Below are positions 1 through 8,144 of a stretch of 64,000 nt of DNA, piece after piece. Origin of the DNA: Flavobacteriaceae bacterium (GTDB lineage Bacteria; Bacteroidota; Bacteroidia; Flavobacteriales; Flavobacteriaceae); NCBI GenBank assembly GCA_013214065.1, contig JABSPK010000002.1, positions 248,001-312,000 on the forward strand, given 5' to 3'. Under the pieces are notes generated by a model that saw only the letters and a program-made list of their open reading frames with translations, had not been told where the DNA came from and did no database searches. Numbering within the stretch: the first letter of the stretch is position 1; each line of letters opens with the position of its first letter. The position numbers were made by a program, and so were the translations under genes.

Positions 1-384
1 TTTCCAAAACCCGGAGGTGTATACCAAAATCGAGGCGATAACGACCACGACTCCCGCAGTCCATTTCAGGGCCATCGGGAACACGGGCTTGAAAGATGGT
101 CGGGATTGGGCCGCTGAAGTACTCACGAATTCACGCCAGTTGCCGAATCCTACGAATTCAGAAAGGATATCAAGGGTAGCCGAACTGGGTTGGGCCACCA
201 TTTCAGCGCGGCCCCAAATGCGCTTCAGGGTCGTAACACTTAACCGCTTTTTGGTGGCATCGAAGATCAGCTCGCTTAGCTCCTCAAAATCCTTGTTGCT
301 CCAATCCTTGCCCTTCCCCCAGTTGAGTTGGTTTTCAATGCGGGTCACCAAAGCGTGTATCATTGCCTGTTTTGCTTTTTCCAT
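1..384 (-). CDS. Partial HTH-like, membrane-anchored hypothetical protein (C-terminus outside window)
   Basis: The frame is open from the ATG at 384 to the first base of the window, giving 128 residues with no stop. Residues 1-90 look like a small helical domain seen in many Bacteroidota hypothetical proteins, with a helix-turn-helix-like stretch (LSVTTLKRIWGR, residues 49-60) followed by a second conserved part (ATLDILSEFVGFGNWREF). Residues 104-124 form one hydrophobic membrane segment. The rest, probably a larger soluble domain, lies beyond the left edge. The function is unknown; a DNA-binding head tethered to the membrane is an inference. The + strand frame over the same bases has low-complexity Ser/Thr-rich composition and is its shadow. 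Confidence 0.75.
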   Translation of the reverse strand, partial: MEKAKQAMIHALVTRIENQLNWGKGKDWSNKDFEELSELIFDATKKRLSVTTLKRIWGRAEMVAQPSSATLDILSEFVGFGNWREFVSTSAAQSRPSFKPVFPMALKWTAGVVVVIASILVYTSGFWK

Positions 385-523
385 AAAACTAAAAATAGTA
401 AGGTCGCTTACCCCATTTGAATTGAATTGAACAAGATTGAACAGCTTTTGAACGGCCCGCAGAGCGGGTCGCCATTACCTTGGTCCTATCAAATTTAGTT
501 TTTAATATCAAAATCAATCCGAA

Positions 524-1699
524 ATGAACACAATCATGAAAAGAATCGCGACCTTCATTTGCTGCCTTGCCCTAGTAGGTAATGTTCAGGCCCAAAAGAA
601 AAACGGGCGCACCAAAACCTATCCGTTAACGGCCTCGAATTGGAGTACCAAATCAGATAATGCCGAATTCGTCACCTACAAAGGGGTGGCCGCAGTCAAA
701 AGTTCGAACGACTCGGGCTTTAACGTGGTATTAAAGGAGGTGGAATTCGGTACCGGCACCATCGAATTCGATGTAGAATTGAAAGGAAGGGGATTTCCTG
801 GAATCAATTTTAGACTGGATGAAGCGAATTCGAATTCGGAGTTCTTCTACCTGCGCTATTTTGGCCAGCTCGACCCCTTATCGAGAAACCGGATGCAATA
901 CGCCGCCATCATGGACGGCATTAATCTCTGGGACTTGACCGACCCCTACCAAGCGGCCGCCGAGGTATACGAAAACCGTTGGAACCATATCAAATTAGTG
1001 GTCTCGGAACAGCAGATGAAAGTCTACGTCAATGATATGGAACGACCTGCACTGTTGGTTCCGAAGTTGGAAGGGCTCAACAAAACAGGGAAGATCGGTT
1101 TGACCGGCAACGTAATCTATGCCAACCTGACCGTTACCCCCAACGCCATCGAAGACCTCCCCAATAGGCCAGGTTTCGACCTTACGTACAACGATCCGAA
1201 CTACCTTAGGAATTGGCAAGTTTTGGCCCCGATCGATTTTCCAACCGGAAAAGATGTGATGCGGCAGGTTAATGGAAGTCCGGGCGTGGTGATCGACTCT
1301 ACCTATTTAGATGGATCAAAAAGTTGGAAAACGATAAAGACCGGCCCAAGGGCCATGCTGAACTTGACCAAGGAATTCGGGGCTACCCCGACCGACGCAA
1401 GGCGATTGGTATGGTTGAAAACCACGGTCACCGCCAAAGAAGACTTACGCAAACGACTTAAGATGGGGTTCAGTGATGAAGTTTGGGTCTTCGTCAACGG
1501 AGCCCCCTTGCACCAAAACAAAAATTACTATGGATCGCCGGGCATGAAAGAACCCAAGGGGCGATGTACCCTGGACAATACCGCTTTCGAGGTGCCGATG
1601 CAAAAAGGTGAAAACGAAATCTTGATCGCAGTTTCGAACTATTTCTTCGGTTGGGGTTTGATCGCAAGATGGGACAATACCGATGGCTTAAGCTATTGA
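524..1699 (+). CDS. Secreted LamG/DUF1080-like concanavalin-fold protein
   Basis: This is a 391-residue exported protein. Residues 1-24 are a signal peptide ending in VQAQ. Residues about 40-205 look like a concanavalin/LamG fold related to the 3-keto-disaccharide hydrolase (DUF1080) group, with features such as FRLDEAN, WNHIKLVVSEQQMKVYVND and a closing GKIGL strand. Residues about 230-390 are a separate beta-rich module (DEVWVFVNGAPL, ENEILIAVSNYFFGWGL) of the sort found in carbohydrate-binding jelly rolls. It probably binds or processes a sugar-containing ligand outside the cell. A second in-frame ATG at 536 (MKRIA) would also give a good signal peptide, so the exact start is open. It is a single gene closed by a bidirectional terminator. 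Confidence 0.7.
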   Translation: MNTIMKRIATFICCLALVGNVQAQKKNGRTKTYPLTASNWSTKSDNAEFVTYKGVAAVKSSNDSGFNVVLKEVEFGTGTIEFDVELKGRGFPGINFRLDEANSNSEFFYLRYFGQLDPLSRNRMQYAAIMDGINLWDLTDPYQAAAEVYENRWNHIKLVVSEQQMKVYVNDMERPALLVPKLEGLNKTGKIGLTGNVIYANLTVTPNAIEDLPNRPGFDLTYNDPNYLRNWQVLAPIDFPTGKDVMRQVNGSPGVVIDSTYLDGSKSWKTIKTGPRAMLNLTKEFGATPTDARRLVWLKTTVTAKEDLRKRLKMGFSDEVWVFVNGAPLHQNKNYYGSPGMKEPKGRCTLDNTAFEVPMQKGENEILIAVSNYFFGWGLIARWDNTDGLSY

Positions 1700-1713
1700 T
1701 TCAAATACAACGG

Positions 1714-1748
1714 AAAAGAAAGCTAGCGCTACCGCTAGCTTTTCTTTT
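1714..1748. terminator. Bidirectional intrinsic terminator
   Basis: The stem AGCTAGCG (1721-1728) pairs with CGCTAGCT (1733-1740) around a 4-base loop. It is flanked by an A-rich run before and a T-rich run after, so it can stop transcription from either side. It lies between two convergent genes and overlaps the stop codon of the minus-strand MFS gene. Confidence 0.85.
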
Positions 1749-2907
1749 TTAAGAAGAAAGTGTACAGAAAACCCAGGAACACCATGAGGGCGCAGGCCAT
1801 CATGATCTGGGGGATGCCTTCATAACGATCTCGATACCACCAACCTGAACCCAAGGCCCCTAGACCAATACCTGCCTCTAGGGCGATGAATCGGGTCGCC
1901 ACGGCCTTGCCCCTTCGCGCATCGAAACTTAAATCGATGGTCCATGCGCTCAAGGTCGGCGAGAGGATCCCCATGGCTAGACCATATAGCGAAGCCGTGA
2001 TCATCAAACCTATTGCCGAGGTGTACAATGCCATGAATACTAATGCCAGTGTCAAGATCAAAAGCCCGACAAGGGCCATTTTACGACGTCCAAGTGTATC
2101 GGACAGTTTTCCGGCAAGAATACGGATCAAGATGGAAGAGACCGTGTACGACAAGAAAAAACTCCCCCTGTTCCGAATGCCTAGATGGTCGCTCCAATCG
2201 GGGATTAAGGTTAGGGCCATTCCAAAGGCCAAATACGCCAAAAAGGTCAACAAAGCCGGAGTGAACACTTCCTTGGCCAGGATATCACGAAACGAAATGC
2301 GGAGCATTTTCCAAACAAATCGTTCTTTTCGGACCAGGGTTTCACGAAGGCTGCCGACCAGAAGTACCGACAACAAGGCCATCACGGAAGAACTATAAAA
2401 AAGGATGTCATAGGAAAAGGCCAGCTTGATGGTACTGCCAATGGCCGGGCCCAAGGCCAACCCACTGGTAAAGAACAAGCCCTGCACACCGAAAGCTTCA
2501 CCCCACCGGGTCTTGGGTACGATATCGGCAACATAGGTAACCACTGCCGTTGGGGTAAACCCGGTCGAAAACCCATGGAACAACCGCAAGAACAAAAAGC
2601 CGGCCACCGTACCCAAAATAGGATATAGCAAGCCACAAACGATACAAACCAGGGCACCGAAGATCATGACCGGTTTTCGCCCTACTTTGTCGGTGAGGAT
2701 GCCACTAAACGGCCTTGAAAGACCGGCGGTCAAGGTGAACAACGCAATGATCAATCCGATATATCGGGATCCCCCCATATTTGCCAAATACGCAGGTAGT
2801 TCGGGAATCAGCATATTGTAGCTGGCGGAAAACAACAACGAGCTCAAACACAGTTTCGCGAACGTCAGGGTGTAAATCGATTGGGTTTCTTTTTTCAAAG
2901 CGAACAT
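1735..2907 (-). CDS. MFS transporter, DHA1-like drug/metabolite exporter
   Basis: This 390-residue polytopic membrane protein has about 12 hydrophobic segments. The MFS motif A is clear after the second helix (GILTDKVGRKPVM, residues 69-81), with its degenerate repeat in the second half (GKLSDTLGRRKM, about 265). The length and the Pro/Gly-rich helix 5 region (SGLALGPAIG) fit the drug/H+ antiporter type, but the substrate cannot be read. It is transcribed divergently from the Crp-like regulator at 2993, with an 85-bp shared intergenic region, which makes that regulator a candidate controller. The C-terminus ends in a short basic tail. Confidence 0.85.
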   Translation of the reverse strand: MFALKKETQSIYTLTFAKLCLSSLLFSASYNMLIPELPAYLANMGGSRYIGLIIALFTLTAGLSRPFSGILTDKVGRKPVMIFGALVCIVCGLLYPILGTVAGFLFLRLFHGFSTGFTPTAVVTYVADIVPKTRWGEAFGVQGLFFTSGLALGPAIGSTIKLAFSYDILFYSSSVMALLSVLLVGSLRETLVRKERFVWKMLRISFRDILAKEVFTPALLTFLAYLAFGMALTLIPDWSDHLGIRNRGSFFLSYTVSSILIRILAGKLSDTLGRRKMALVGLLILTLALVFMALYTSAIGLMITASLYGLAMGILSPTLSAWTIDLSFDARRGKAVATRFIALEAGIGLGALGSGWWYRDRYEGIPQIMMACALMVFLGFLYTFFLKKKS

Positions 2908-2966
2908 CTTAACTTGCCTTTGTCCTTTAGGAGGATAAAGAAATCGCTACTTTTTGAACTGAAAAA

Positions 2967-2978
2967 GGACATTTGTCC
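2967..2978. promoter_or_regulatory. Candidate operator palindrome GGACA-TT-TGTCC
   Basis: A perfect 5-bp inverted repeat with a 2-bp spacer lies 15 bp before the Crp-like gene, in the region shared with the divergent MFS gene. A further TGTCC and a TCCTTTAGGA palindrome sit at 2921-2932. Binding by the adjacent Crp-like regulator is an inference. Confidence 0.35.
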
Positions 2979-2992
2979 CAATCCCTGAAATA

Positions 2993-3556
2993 ATGATCCG
3001 TGTCAACCGTGAATTACTCGATTACGTCATCAAATTGAAAGACACCCCAATGGGTGAACGGATTACGGAACTCGAAGCTGTGGAGGGGGAAAAAATCTTA
3101 CTCCAAAAAACCCATGTGCATGCGGTCTATCTGATCAAGGAAGGTTTGACGAAGTGTTACCAGACGATCGATACGGGAAACGATTTCATCCAGGAGTTTT
3201 TTGGGGGAGGCGAAGTTTTTGGCGAAATCGAGGTCTTGACCGATGCCATCAGTTTCTGCACCATAGAAGCCTTGGGACCCTTGCGCTATTTCAAAATCCC
3301 AAAAAACGCGTTCTTGGAGTTGATCGACCAAGATCCCAAATTCAATAGCTTGCTATTGCGATTATTGGCGTCGAATGTGCGCTATGCGGCACTGCGGCAT
3401 TCATACAACCAGACCCATACCTTGGAAGACAACATCAAACGGCTGCTTTCGGAATTCCCACAGCTTTTTGAAAAAATTGCCAAGCACGATATCGCGAATT
3501 ATCTCGGCATTTCGATCCGGAGTTTGAACCGGGTCATCCGAACGCTCGAATCCTAA
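2993..3556 (+). CDS. Crp/Fnr family transcriptional regulator
   Basis: This 187-residue protein has a cyclic-nucleotide-binding-like beta barrel (about residues 25-115; GEKILLQKTHVHAVYLIKEG and GGGEVFGEIEVL), a long dimerisation helix, and a short C-terminal helix-turn-helix (DIANYLGISIRSLNRVIRTL). There are no Fnr-type cysteine ligands and the cNMP phosphate-binding cassette is degenerate, so it may not bind cAMP. This is typical of the many Bacteroidota Crp-like proteins. It diverges from the MFS exporter, which it may control. Its 3' end overlaps the convergent ZIP gene by 4 bp. Confidence 0.88.
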   Translation: MIRVNRELLDYVIKLKDTPMGERITELEAVEGEKILLQKTHVHAVYLIKEGLTKCYQTIDTGNDFIQEFFGGGEVFGEIEVLTDAISFCTIEALGPLRYFKIPKNAFLELIDQDPKFNSLLLRLLASNVRYAALRHSYNQTHTLEDNIKRLLSEFPQLFEKIAKHDIANYLGISIRSLNRVIRTLES

Positions 3557-4374
3557 CCTAGGCCTACATCCAACATCATCATGATGATAAACCCACCGAT
3601 GAAACCCATAGTGGCAATATCGGTATACCGGTCTTGCTGGGTTTCCGGGATCACCTCCTCAACGACCACGAAAATCATCGCACCGGCCGCAAATGCGAGT
3701 GCGTAAGGCAGAATGGGTTCGAAGGTCAAAACCGCCCAAGCCCCGAGAACCCCGGCGATCGGTTCCACTAGTGCTGAAGCCTGCCCGTACATCCAGCTTT
3801 TCCTTCGGCTCAATCCATGACGGCGCATAGGCACTGCCACCGCAAATCCTTCAGGGAAATTTTGAAGCCCGATGCCCAAGGCAAGGGCTACGGCTCCCCC
3901 TATGGTCGCCCCTTCGAAGCCAGAAGCCACCCCTCCGAACAATACGCCAACAGCCAAACCTTCAGGAATATTATGCAGTGTTATCGCCAAAACCAATAGG
4001 GTAGTACGATGCCAAGGGGTCTTGACACCCTCGGCCTTGTCCATTTTGAAGTTGATGTGCAAGTGGGGCATCACCTTGTCGAGTCCGAAAATAAATAGGG
4101 CCCCCAACAAAAAGCCTACCGCTGCCGGTATGACCTTGACGAATCCTTCTCCATCGCTCATTTCGATCCCCGGGGCCAAGAGGCTCCAAAAACTGGCTGC
4201 AACCATAACCCCACCGGTAAATCCCAACATGCCATCCATCAGCGCCCGTTTGGGACTTTTGAACAAAAAAACCAATCCGGCACCGGCCGCTGTCAAGGCC
4301 CAAGTAAAAAGTGTAGCGTACAAGGCCGCCAAAATGGGGTCAATGCTTTCCAAATAGCTAATGATCTGTTCCAT
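3553..4374 (-). CDS. ZIP family divalent metal transporter
   Basis: This 273-residue membrane protein has about eight hydrophobic helices. The ZIP signature in TM4 is present as HNIPEGLAVG (H134, N135, P137, E138) and the TM5 partner as QNFPEGFAVAVP (N172, P174, E175); these residues form the metal site in ZIP proteins. A VVVEEVIPE motif near residue 236 also fits. It should import Zn, Fe or Mn into the cytoplasm. It starts 2 bp after the stop of the MntR-like repressor gene, so the two form one operon, and Mn or Fe is the more likely cargo for that reason. Confidence 0.9.
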   Translation of the reverse strand: MEQIISYLESIDPILAALYATLFTWALTAAGAGLVFLFKSPKRALMDGMLGFTGGVMVAASFWSLLAPGIEMSDGEGFVKVIPAAVGFLLGALFIFGLDKVMPHLHINFKMDKAEGVKTPWHRTTLLVLAITLHNIPEGLAVGVLFGGVASGFEGATIGGAVALALGIGLQNFPEGFAVAVPMRRHGLSRRKSWMYGQASALVEPIAGVLGAWAVLTFEPILPYALAFAAGAMIFVVVEEVIPETQQDRYTDIATMGFIGGFIIMMMLDVGLG

Positions 4375-4376
4375 TC

Positions 4377-5030
4377 CTATTGTTTTTTAACGTAGAGGTT
4401 ACTGGCTATGCGAAACGAGATATGCAGCCGACGGCCATCTATGGCCACTTCCATCGACTGGTCGAAATCCTCTCGCTCTTCGATGGCAACGACTTGGCCT
4501 AGGGCAATCTGGTGCTTGTCCAAAAATTTCAAAAAGGCCGAAGAAGTATCTTTAACCCCGACACAGACTCCTTGCTCGCCAAGGCCCATATCGCTCAACA
4601 ACTGCTTGTCTCGAACCTCAAAATCCCCATTCTTACTTGGGATCGGGTCTCCGTGGGGATCGTACTTTGGATAATCGAGTAAGGCGTCGATCTTATCGAT
4701 CAATTTCTCACTTTTGATGTGTTCCAATTGTTCGGCCACCTCGTGCACCTCGTCCCAGGTAAAATCCAATTTTTTGACCAAGAACGCTTCCCAAAGCCTA
4801 TGTTTCCTTATGATGGACAAGGCAGTGCGCCTTCCGGATTCCGTTAGATTGACCCCTTGATACCTTTGGTAGTGTACCAACCCTTTCTCAGCCAATCGCT
4901 TTGCCATATCAGTGACCGAAGAGGGTTTGGTCTCCATTTGCCCGGCAATGGCGTTGGTTGTTATCAACTGGGATGTATTGCCGCCCAAATGGAAAATGGT
5001 CTTGATGTAATTCTCCTCTGATCGGGTCAT
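4377..5030 (-). CDS. mntR: DtxR/MntR family metal-dependent repressor
   Basis: This 217-residue protein has the full DtxR-family layout: winged helix (1-62, with TKPSSVTDMAKRLAEKGLV), metal-binding dimerisation domain (65-140) and an SH3/FeoA-like C-terminal domain (about 150-215). His77, Glu100, Glu103 and His104 line up with the Mn ligands H77/E99/E102/H103 of Bacillus MntR, and the Cys of DtxR is absent, which favours a Mn sensor. It is the first gene of an operon with the ZIP transporter and is divergent from a TonB receptor. The palindrome at 5077-5092 is its likely operator. Confidence 0.85.
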   Translation of the reverse strand: MTRSEENYIKTIFHLGGNTSQLITTNAIAGQMETKPSSVTDMAKRLAEKGLVHYQRYQGVNLTESGRRTALSIIRKHRLWEAFLVKKLDFTWDEVHEVAEQLEHIKSEKLIDKIDALLDYPKYDPHGDPIPSKNGDFEVRDKQLLSDMGLGEQGVCVGVKDTSSAFLKFLDKHQIALGQVVAIEEREDFDQSMEVAIDGRRLHISFRIASNLYVKKQ

Positions 5031-5044
5031 TATTGAAATTTTTC

Positions 5045-5052
5045 CAAAAATA
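5045..5052 (-). promoter_or_regulatory. -7 box (TATTTTTG) for the mntR-ZIP operon
   Basis: Read on the minus strand, this is an exact match to the Bacteroidota -7 consensus TAnnTTTG, 15 bp before the ATG at 5030. A TTG at 5068-5066 is only 13 bp upstream of it, shorter than the usual 17-23 bp, so the -33 part is weak. Confidence 0.45.
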
Positions 5053-5076
5053 CATTTTTATTTGTCAAAACTGATT

Positions 5077-5092
5077 TTTAGATTTGTCTAAA
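5077..5092. promoter_or_regulatory. Candidate MntR/DtxR operator, TTTAGA-N4-TCTAAA
   Basis: This perfect 6-bp inverted repeat with a 4-bp spacer lies between the divergent mntR-ZIP operon and the TonB receptor gene. Its size and TTTAGnnnnnnCTAAA character resemble DtxR-family operators. It lies just upstream of the mntR -7 box and about 50 bp upstream of the receptor promoter. It also contains a TAGATTTG sequence that fits a -7 box on the + strand. Confidence 0.55.
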
Positions 5093-5117
5093 TTTATGTT
5101 TTTTAACTATAACCCTA

Positions 5118-5148
5118 TTGGTAGCTCACATCTTAAGCACTACTTTTG
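5118..5148 (+). promoter_or_regulatory. Promoter of the TonB receptor gene (TTG-N20-TACTTTTG)
   Basis: TTG at 5118-5120 and TACTTTTG at 5141-5148 are separated by 20 bp, matching the flavobacterial TTG-N17-23-TAnnTTTG promoter. Transcription would start near 5155, about 20 bp before the TTG start codon at 5174. Confidence 0.6.
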
Positions 5149-5173
5149 TTTGGTCCAATTCTAAATAATACAT

Positions 5174-7525
5174 TTGAAACCACTCTTTTTTGCCCCGTTT
5201 TTCCTTTTCAGCATTTTCCTTTTTTCGCAAAACCAATCCATTTCAGGCACAGTGACTTCCAATGGGGAACCAGTGCCTTTTGCGAGCGTTTTCGTCAAGA
5301 ACACGACATCTGGAACCACTACCGACGTCGATGGCCGATACCAACTGGACCCACCCTCAGGGGTTATCGTTCTAGTGGTTCAAAGCCAGGGTTACCGAAC
5401 CCTCGAAAAAACCTTGGACATCCCCAATGGGGAATCCAAAACGGTTGATTTTGAATTGCTGGAAGATGTTCTTGGATTGGATGAAATCGTGGTCAGTGCG
5501 ACCCGTAACCAGATTCAAAAACGAAGTGCCCCCGTGGTCGTATCCTCCTTACGGCCGAGCCTATTGACCGCGACACAATCGATCTCGGTTGCCGAAGGGC
5601 TCAATTTCGCACCGGGTGTACGGGTAGAGACGAATTGCCAAAACTGCGGGTTCACCCAAGTACGGCTGAACGGTCTTGATGGCGCATATACGCAGATATT
5701 GTTGAACAGCAGGCCCGTTTTCAGTTCGTTGTTGGGGGTGTACGGTCTAGAACAGATTCCTTCGAACATCATCGAACGAGTCGAAGTGGTTCGCAGTGGG
5801 GGATCGGCACTCTATGGGTCGAATGCCATTGCAGGAACGGTCAATATTATCACCAAAGACCCTGTTTTGAATACATGGGAGGTAGGAAGTGTGTTTTCAT
5901 TGATCGATGGGGACGCTTTGGATCGTGTAGTGAACTTCAACGGGTCGATCGTTGCCGATGACCTCAATAGCGGCATCACTTTTTTCGGGGCCTATCGAAA
6001 TCGCGATTCGTATGATGCCAATAACGATGGGTTCACGGAAATCGTTGAACTCAGAAACACCACGGTAGGTGCCAAGGCCTTTTTAAGACCCACTGACCGT
6101 AGTCGGGTTTCCATCAATTTAAATGCGATACAGGAGTATCGCCGCGGGGGCGACCGTCTCGATTTGGCCCCACAATTCACCGATATCACTGAAGAACTGG
6201 ATCATGATACTTTTATCGGCGGTTTGGATTATGAGCTCAATAGCCGTGATGACAGTCAAAAAACCCAGGTTTACACCTCAGCTTCCTACACCAATCGCGA
6301 TAGCTTTTATGGCGGGCTCGGAGGTGGGCGCACAAGCCAAGACAGCATTTTGGCCAACAACGCCTTTGGCACGACCAAAGACTTGGCGTGGGTAAACGGG
6401 GCCCAGTTTACCAAATCGTTTGCCAATAATGACGTGTTGACCACCGGGGTCGAATACAACCATTCCAGTACCGAAGACATCATCCGCGGTTATGACCGAT
6501 TGATCGATCAAAACGTCAATACCTTAGGGGGCTATGCCCAATACGAATGGAAGCCCAACGAACGTTTCACTGCCTTGCTGGGTTCCCGGTTGGACCATGT
6601 TAAGGTCGACGGGGCCTATACGATTGGAGGCATAGCAAGGAATGTCGATCTCACCCAGACTACCTTGTCCCCTAGATTGACCCTATCGTATCGCATAACC
6701 GATGAACTGCGGTTCAGAGGTGGATATGCAAGAGGGTTTCGGGCACCACAAGCCTTTAATGAGGACCTCCATATTTCAAGTGTGGGCGGCGAACCCCAGT
6801 TCGTGATTTTGTCTGATGATTTGGAAACCGAATTTTCAAATGCGTTCACTGGCTCGTTGAACTATTCAACGTCAATTGCACTATGGCAACTCGACTTTTT
6901 AGTGGAAGGCTTTTTTACCGACTTGCAAGACCCCTTTACCTTGGTCAGTACAGGTGCTGTTTTGGCGAATGGGTCCATTTTGGAAGAAGTGCGTAACGGA
7001 TCCGGGGCGCAGGTTTATGGTGCCAATTTCGAATTCGGGGTATCCCCTTCTCCCGAATGGCGATTTCAATTAGGGGGAACCTTACAAAACACCCGATATG
7101 ATGAGGCACAACTGCTTTTTGAAAGCGATGGCAGCCCAGGGGAATCGGATATTGCGGTCGATGAATTCGTCAGGGTTCCGGATTTATACGGGTATCTCAA
7201 CACCACCTGGATACCGAACAAACGTTTTAACGTGGACCTCACCAGTACCTATACCGGTCGAATGACCGTACCCAGGGTCATCAGTGACACCGGTTTTTTG
7301 GAATTGAACGAAAGTCCTTCCTTCTTTGACCTCAATATCAAACTGGAGACCCATTTCGATTTTAACGATGAATTCATGGTCACCTTATCAGGCGGGGTGA
7401 CCAACCTGTTCAATAGTTATCAAGACGATTTCGAAGTCGGGCCGACAAGGGATTCTGACTATGTGTATGGCCCTGACGCCCCTCGAGCCGTCTTTTTTGG
7501 TTTGAAATTCGGTAAGTTGCACTAA
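5174..7525 (+). CDS. TonB-dependent outer membrane receptor, likely metal/siderophore type
   Basis: This 783-residue outer membrane receptor has a signal peptide (1-19, ending LFSQ), a carboxypeptidase-regulatory-like beta sandwich (about 22-105), a plug domain (about 115-225, with RVEVVRSGGSALYGSNAIAG) and a 22-strand-type barrel to the C-terminal aromatic FGLKFGKLH. A CQNC pair in the plug precedes FTQVRLNGLDG. The start codon is TTG: an in-frame stop lies 12 bp upstream, no in-frame ATG would keep the signal peptide, and the promoter fits. It is divergent from mntR-ZIP, so a metal or metal complex is the likely ligand, and it is followed 12 bp later by a thioredoxin-like gene. Confidence 0.88.
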   Translation: MKPLFFAPFFLFSIFLFSQNQSISGTVTSNGEPVPFASVFVKNTTSGTTTDVDGRYQLDPPSGVIVLVVQSQGYRTLEKTLDIPNGESKTVDFELLEDVLGLDEIVVSATRNQIQKRSAPVVVSSLRPSLLTATQSISVAEGLNFAPGVRVETNCQNCGFTQVRLNGLDGAYTQILLNSRPVFSSLLGVYGLEQIPSNIIERVEVVRSGGSALYGSNAIAGTVNIITKDPVLNTWEVGSVFSLIDGDALDRVVNFNGSIVADDLNSGITFFGAYRNRDSYDANNDGFTEIVELRNTTVGAKAFLRPTDRSRVSINLNAIQEYRRGGDRLDLAPQFTDITEELDHDTFIGGLDYELNSRDDSQKTQVYTSASYTNRDSFYGGLGGGRTSQDSILANNAFGTTKDLAWVNGAQFTKSFANNDVLTTGVEYNHSSTEDIIRGYDRLIDQNVNTLGGYAQYEWKPNERFTALLGSRLDHVKVDGAYTIGGIARNVDLTQTTLSPRLTLSYRITDELRFRGGYARGFRAPQAFNEDLHISSVGGEPQFVILSDDLETEFSNAFTGSLNYSTSIALWQLDFLVEGFFTDLQDPFTLVSTGAVLANGSILEEVRNGSGAQVYGANFEFGVSPSPEWRFQLGGTLQNTRYDEAQLLFESDGSPGESDIAVDEFVRVPDLYGYLNTTWIPNKRFNVDLTSTYTGRMTVPRVISDTGFLELNESPSFFDLNIKLETHFDFNDEFMVTLSGGVTNLFNSYQDDFEVGPTRDSDYVYGPDAPRAVFFGLKFGKLH

Positions 7526-7536
7526 GAAGCGTATCC

Positions 7537-8019
7537 ATGGTAATAACCCGATCGTTCTTTTTGATTTTCCTTTGTTGCCTGGCCACCTTACATTCGGGGT
7601 CGGCCCAAGAAGCCACCATCCGTTGGATGGACTTCGAACAATTGGAAGATTCCTTGCGGATCAGACCCAAAAAAGTGTTCGTTGCCTTCTATGCCGATTG
7701 GTGCGCCTATTGCAAAAAAATGGACAGGGCCGCCTTTTCAGATACCGCGGTAATCAACATCTTGAACGAGGAATACTATGCGGTCAAAATGGATGCTGAA
7801 AGCCAAGATACCATTGTTTTCGAAGGACAGTCGTATCACAATTCGGAAGTGGGTAGGAAAAGGAACCCCACCCATGAAATTCCCCTGCTCTTAGCTACTC
7901 GAAAATCACGTCCTTTTTCGCTTCCGGCACTGATAGTCCTCAATGCCGAGTTCAAAATCACCGATCGCTATTTCGAATACCTATCCCCTAAAAAACTACG
8001 GGCGATTTTAGGGCGGTAA
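7537..8019 (+). CDS. Periplasmic thioredoxin-fold protein
   Basis: This 160-residue exported protein has a signal peptide (1-24, ending GSAQ) and a thioredoxin domain with the active site WCAYCKKM (C56, C59) and a cis-proline loop (SLPALIVL). The sequence around the active site (FYADWCAYCKKMD) is like the DUF255/thioredoxin-7 group that reduces or forms disulfides in the periplasm. It starts 12 bp after the TonB receptor gene and is probably co-transcribed. The CQNC pair in that receptor is a conceivable substrate, but this is only inference. Confidence 0.82.
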   Translation: MVITRSFFLIFLCCLATLHSGSAQEATIRWMDFEQLEDSLRIRPKKVFVAFYADWCAYCKKMDRAAFSDTAVINILNEEYYAVKMDAESQDTIVFEGQSYHNSEVGRKRNPTHEIPLLLATRKSRPFSLPALIVLNAEFKITDRYFEYLSPKKLRAILGR

Positions 8020-8144
8020 AACCACCGTTCGTACGATCATCGTTCCGATCCATAGAAATTTAGCATCAACGCTGGGAGGATTTCGCTATCTTACTCATGA
8101 CAAACCGACCATTCTTTCCCCCGGAATGCACTCAATTTCAATCT

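Noticed and set aside
17-430. + strand open frame of 137 codons at the left edge
   Set aside because: Ser/Thr-rich random composition; the minus strand carries a domain-like protein open to the window edge.
456-468. CCCGC-AGA-GCGGG hairpin before the gene at 524
   Set aside because: Stem of five with a 3-base loop and no T-run; too short to call a terminator or operator.
1886-2398. 170-codon + frame inside the MFS gene
   Set aside because: Antisense shadow of a 12-helix transporter; composition is basic and unstructured.
3872-4357. 161-codon + frame opposite the ZIP gene
   Set aside because: Pro/Lys/Asn-rich mirror of membrane helices on the other strand.
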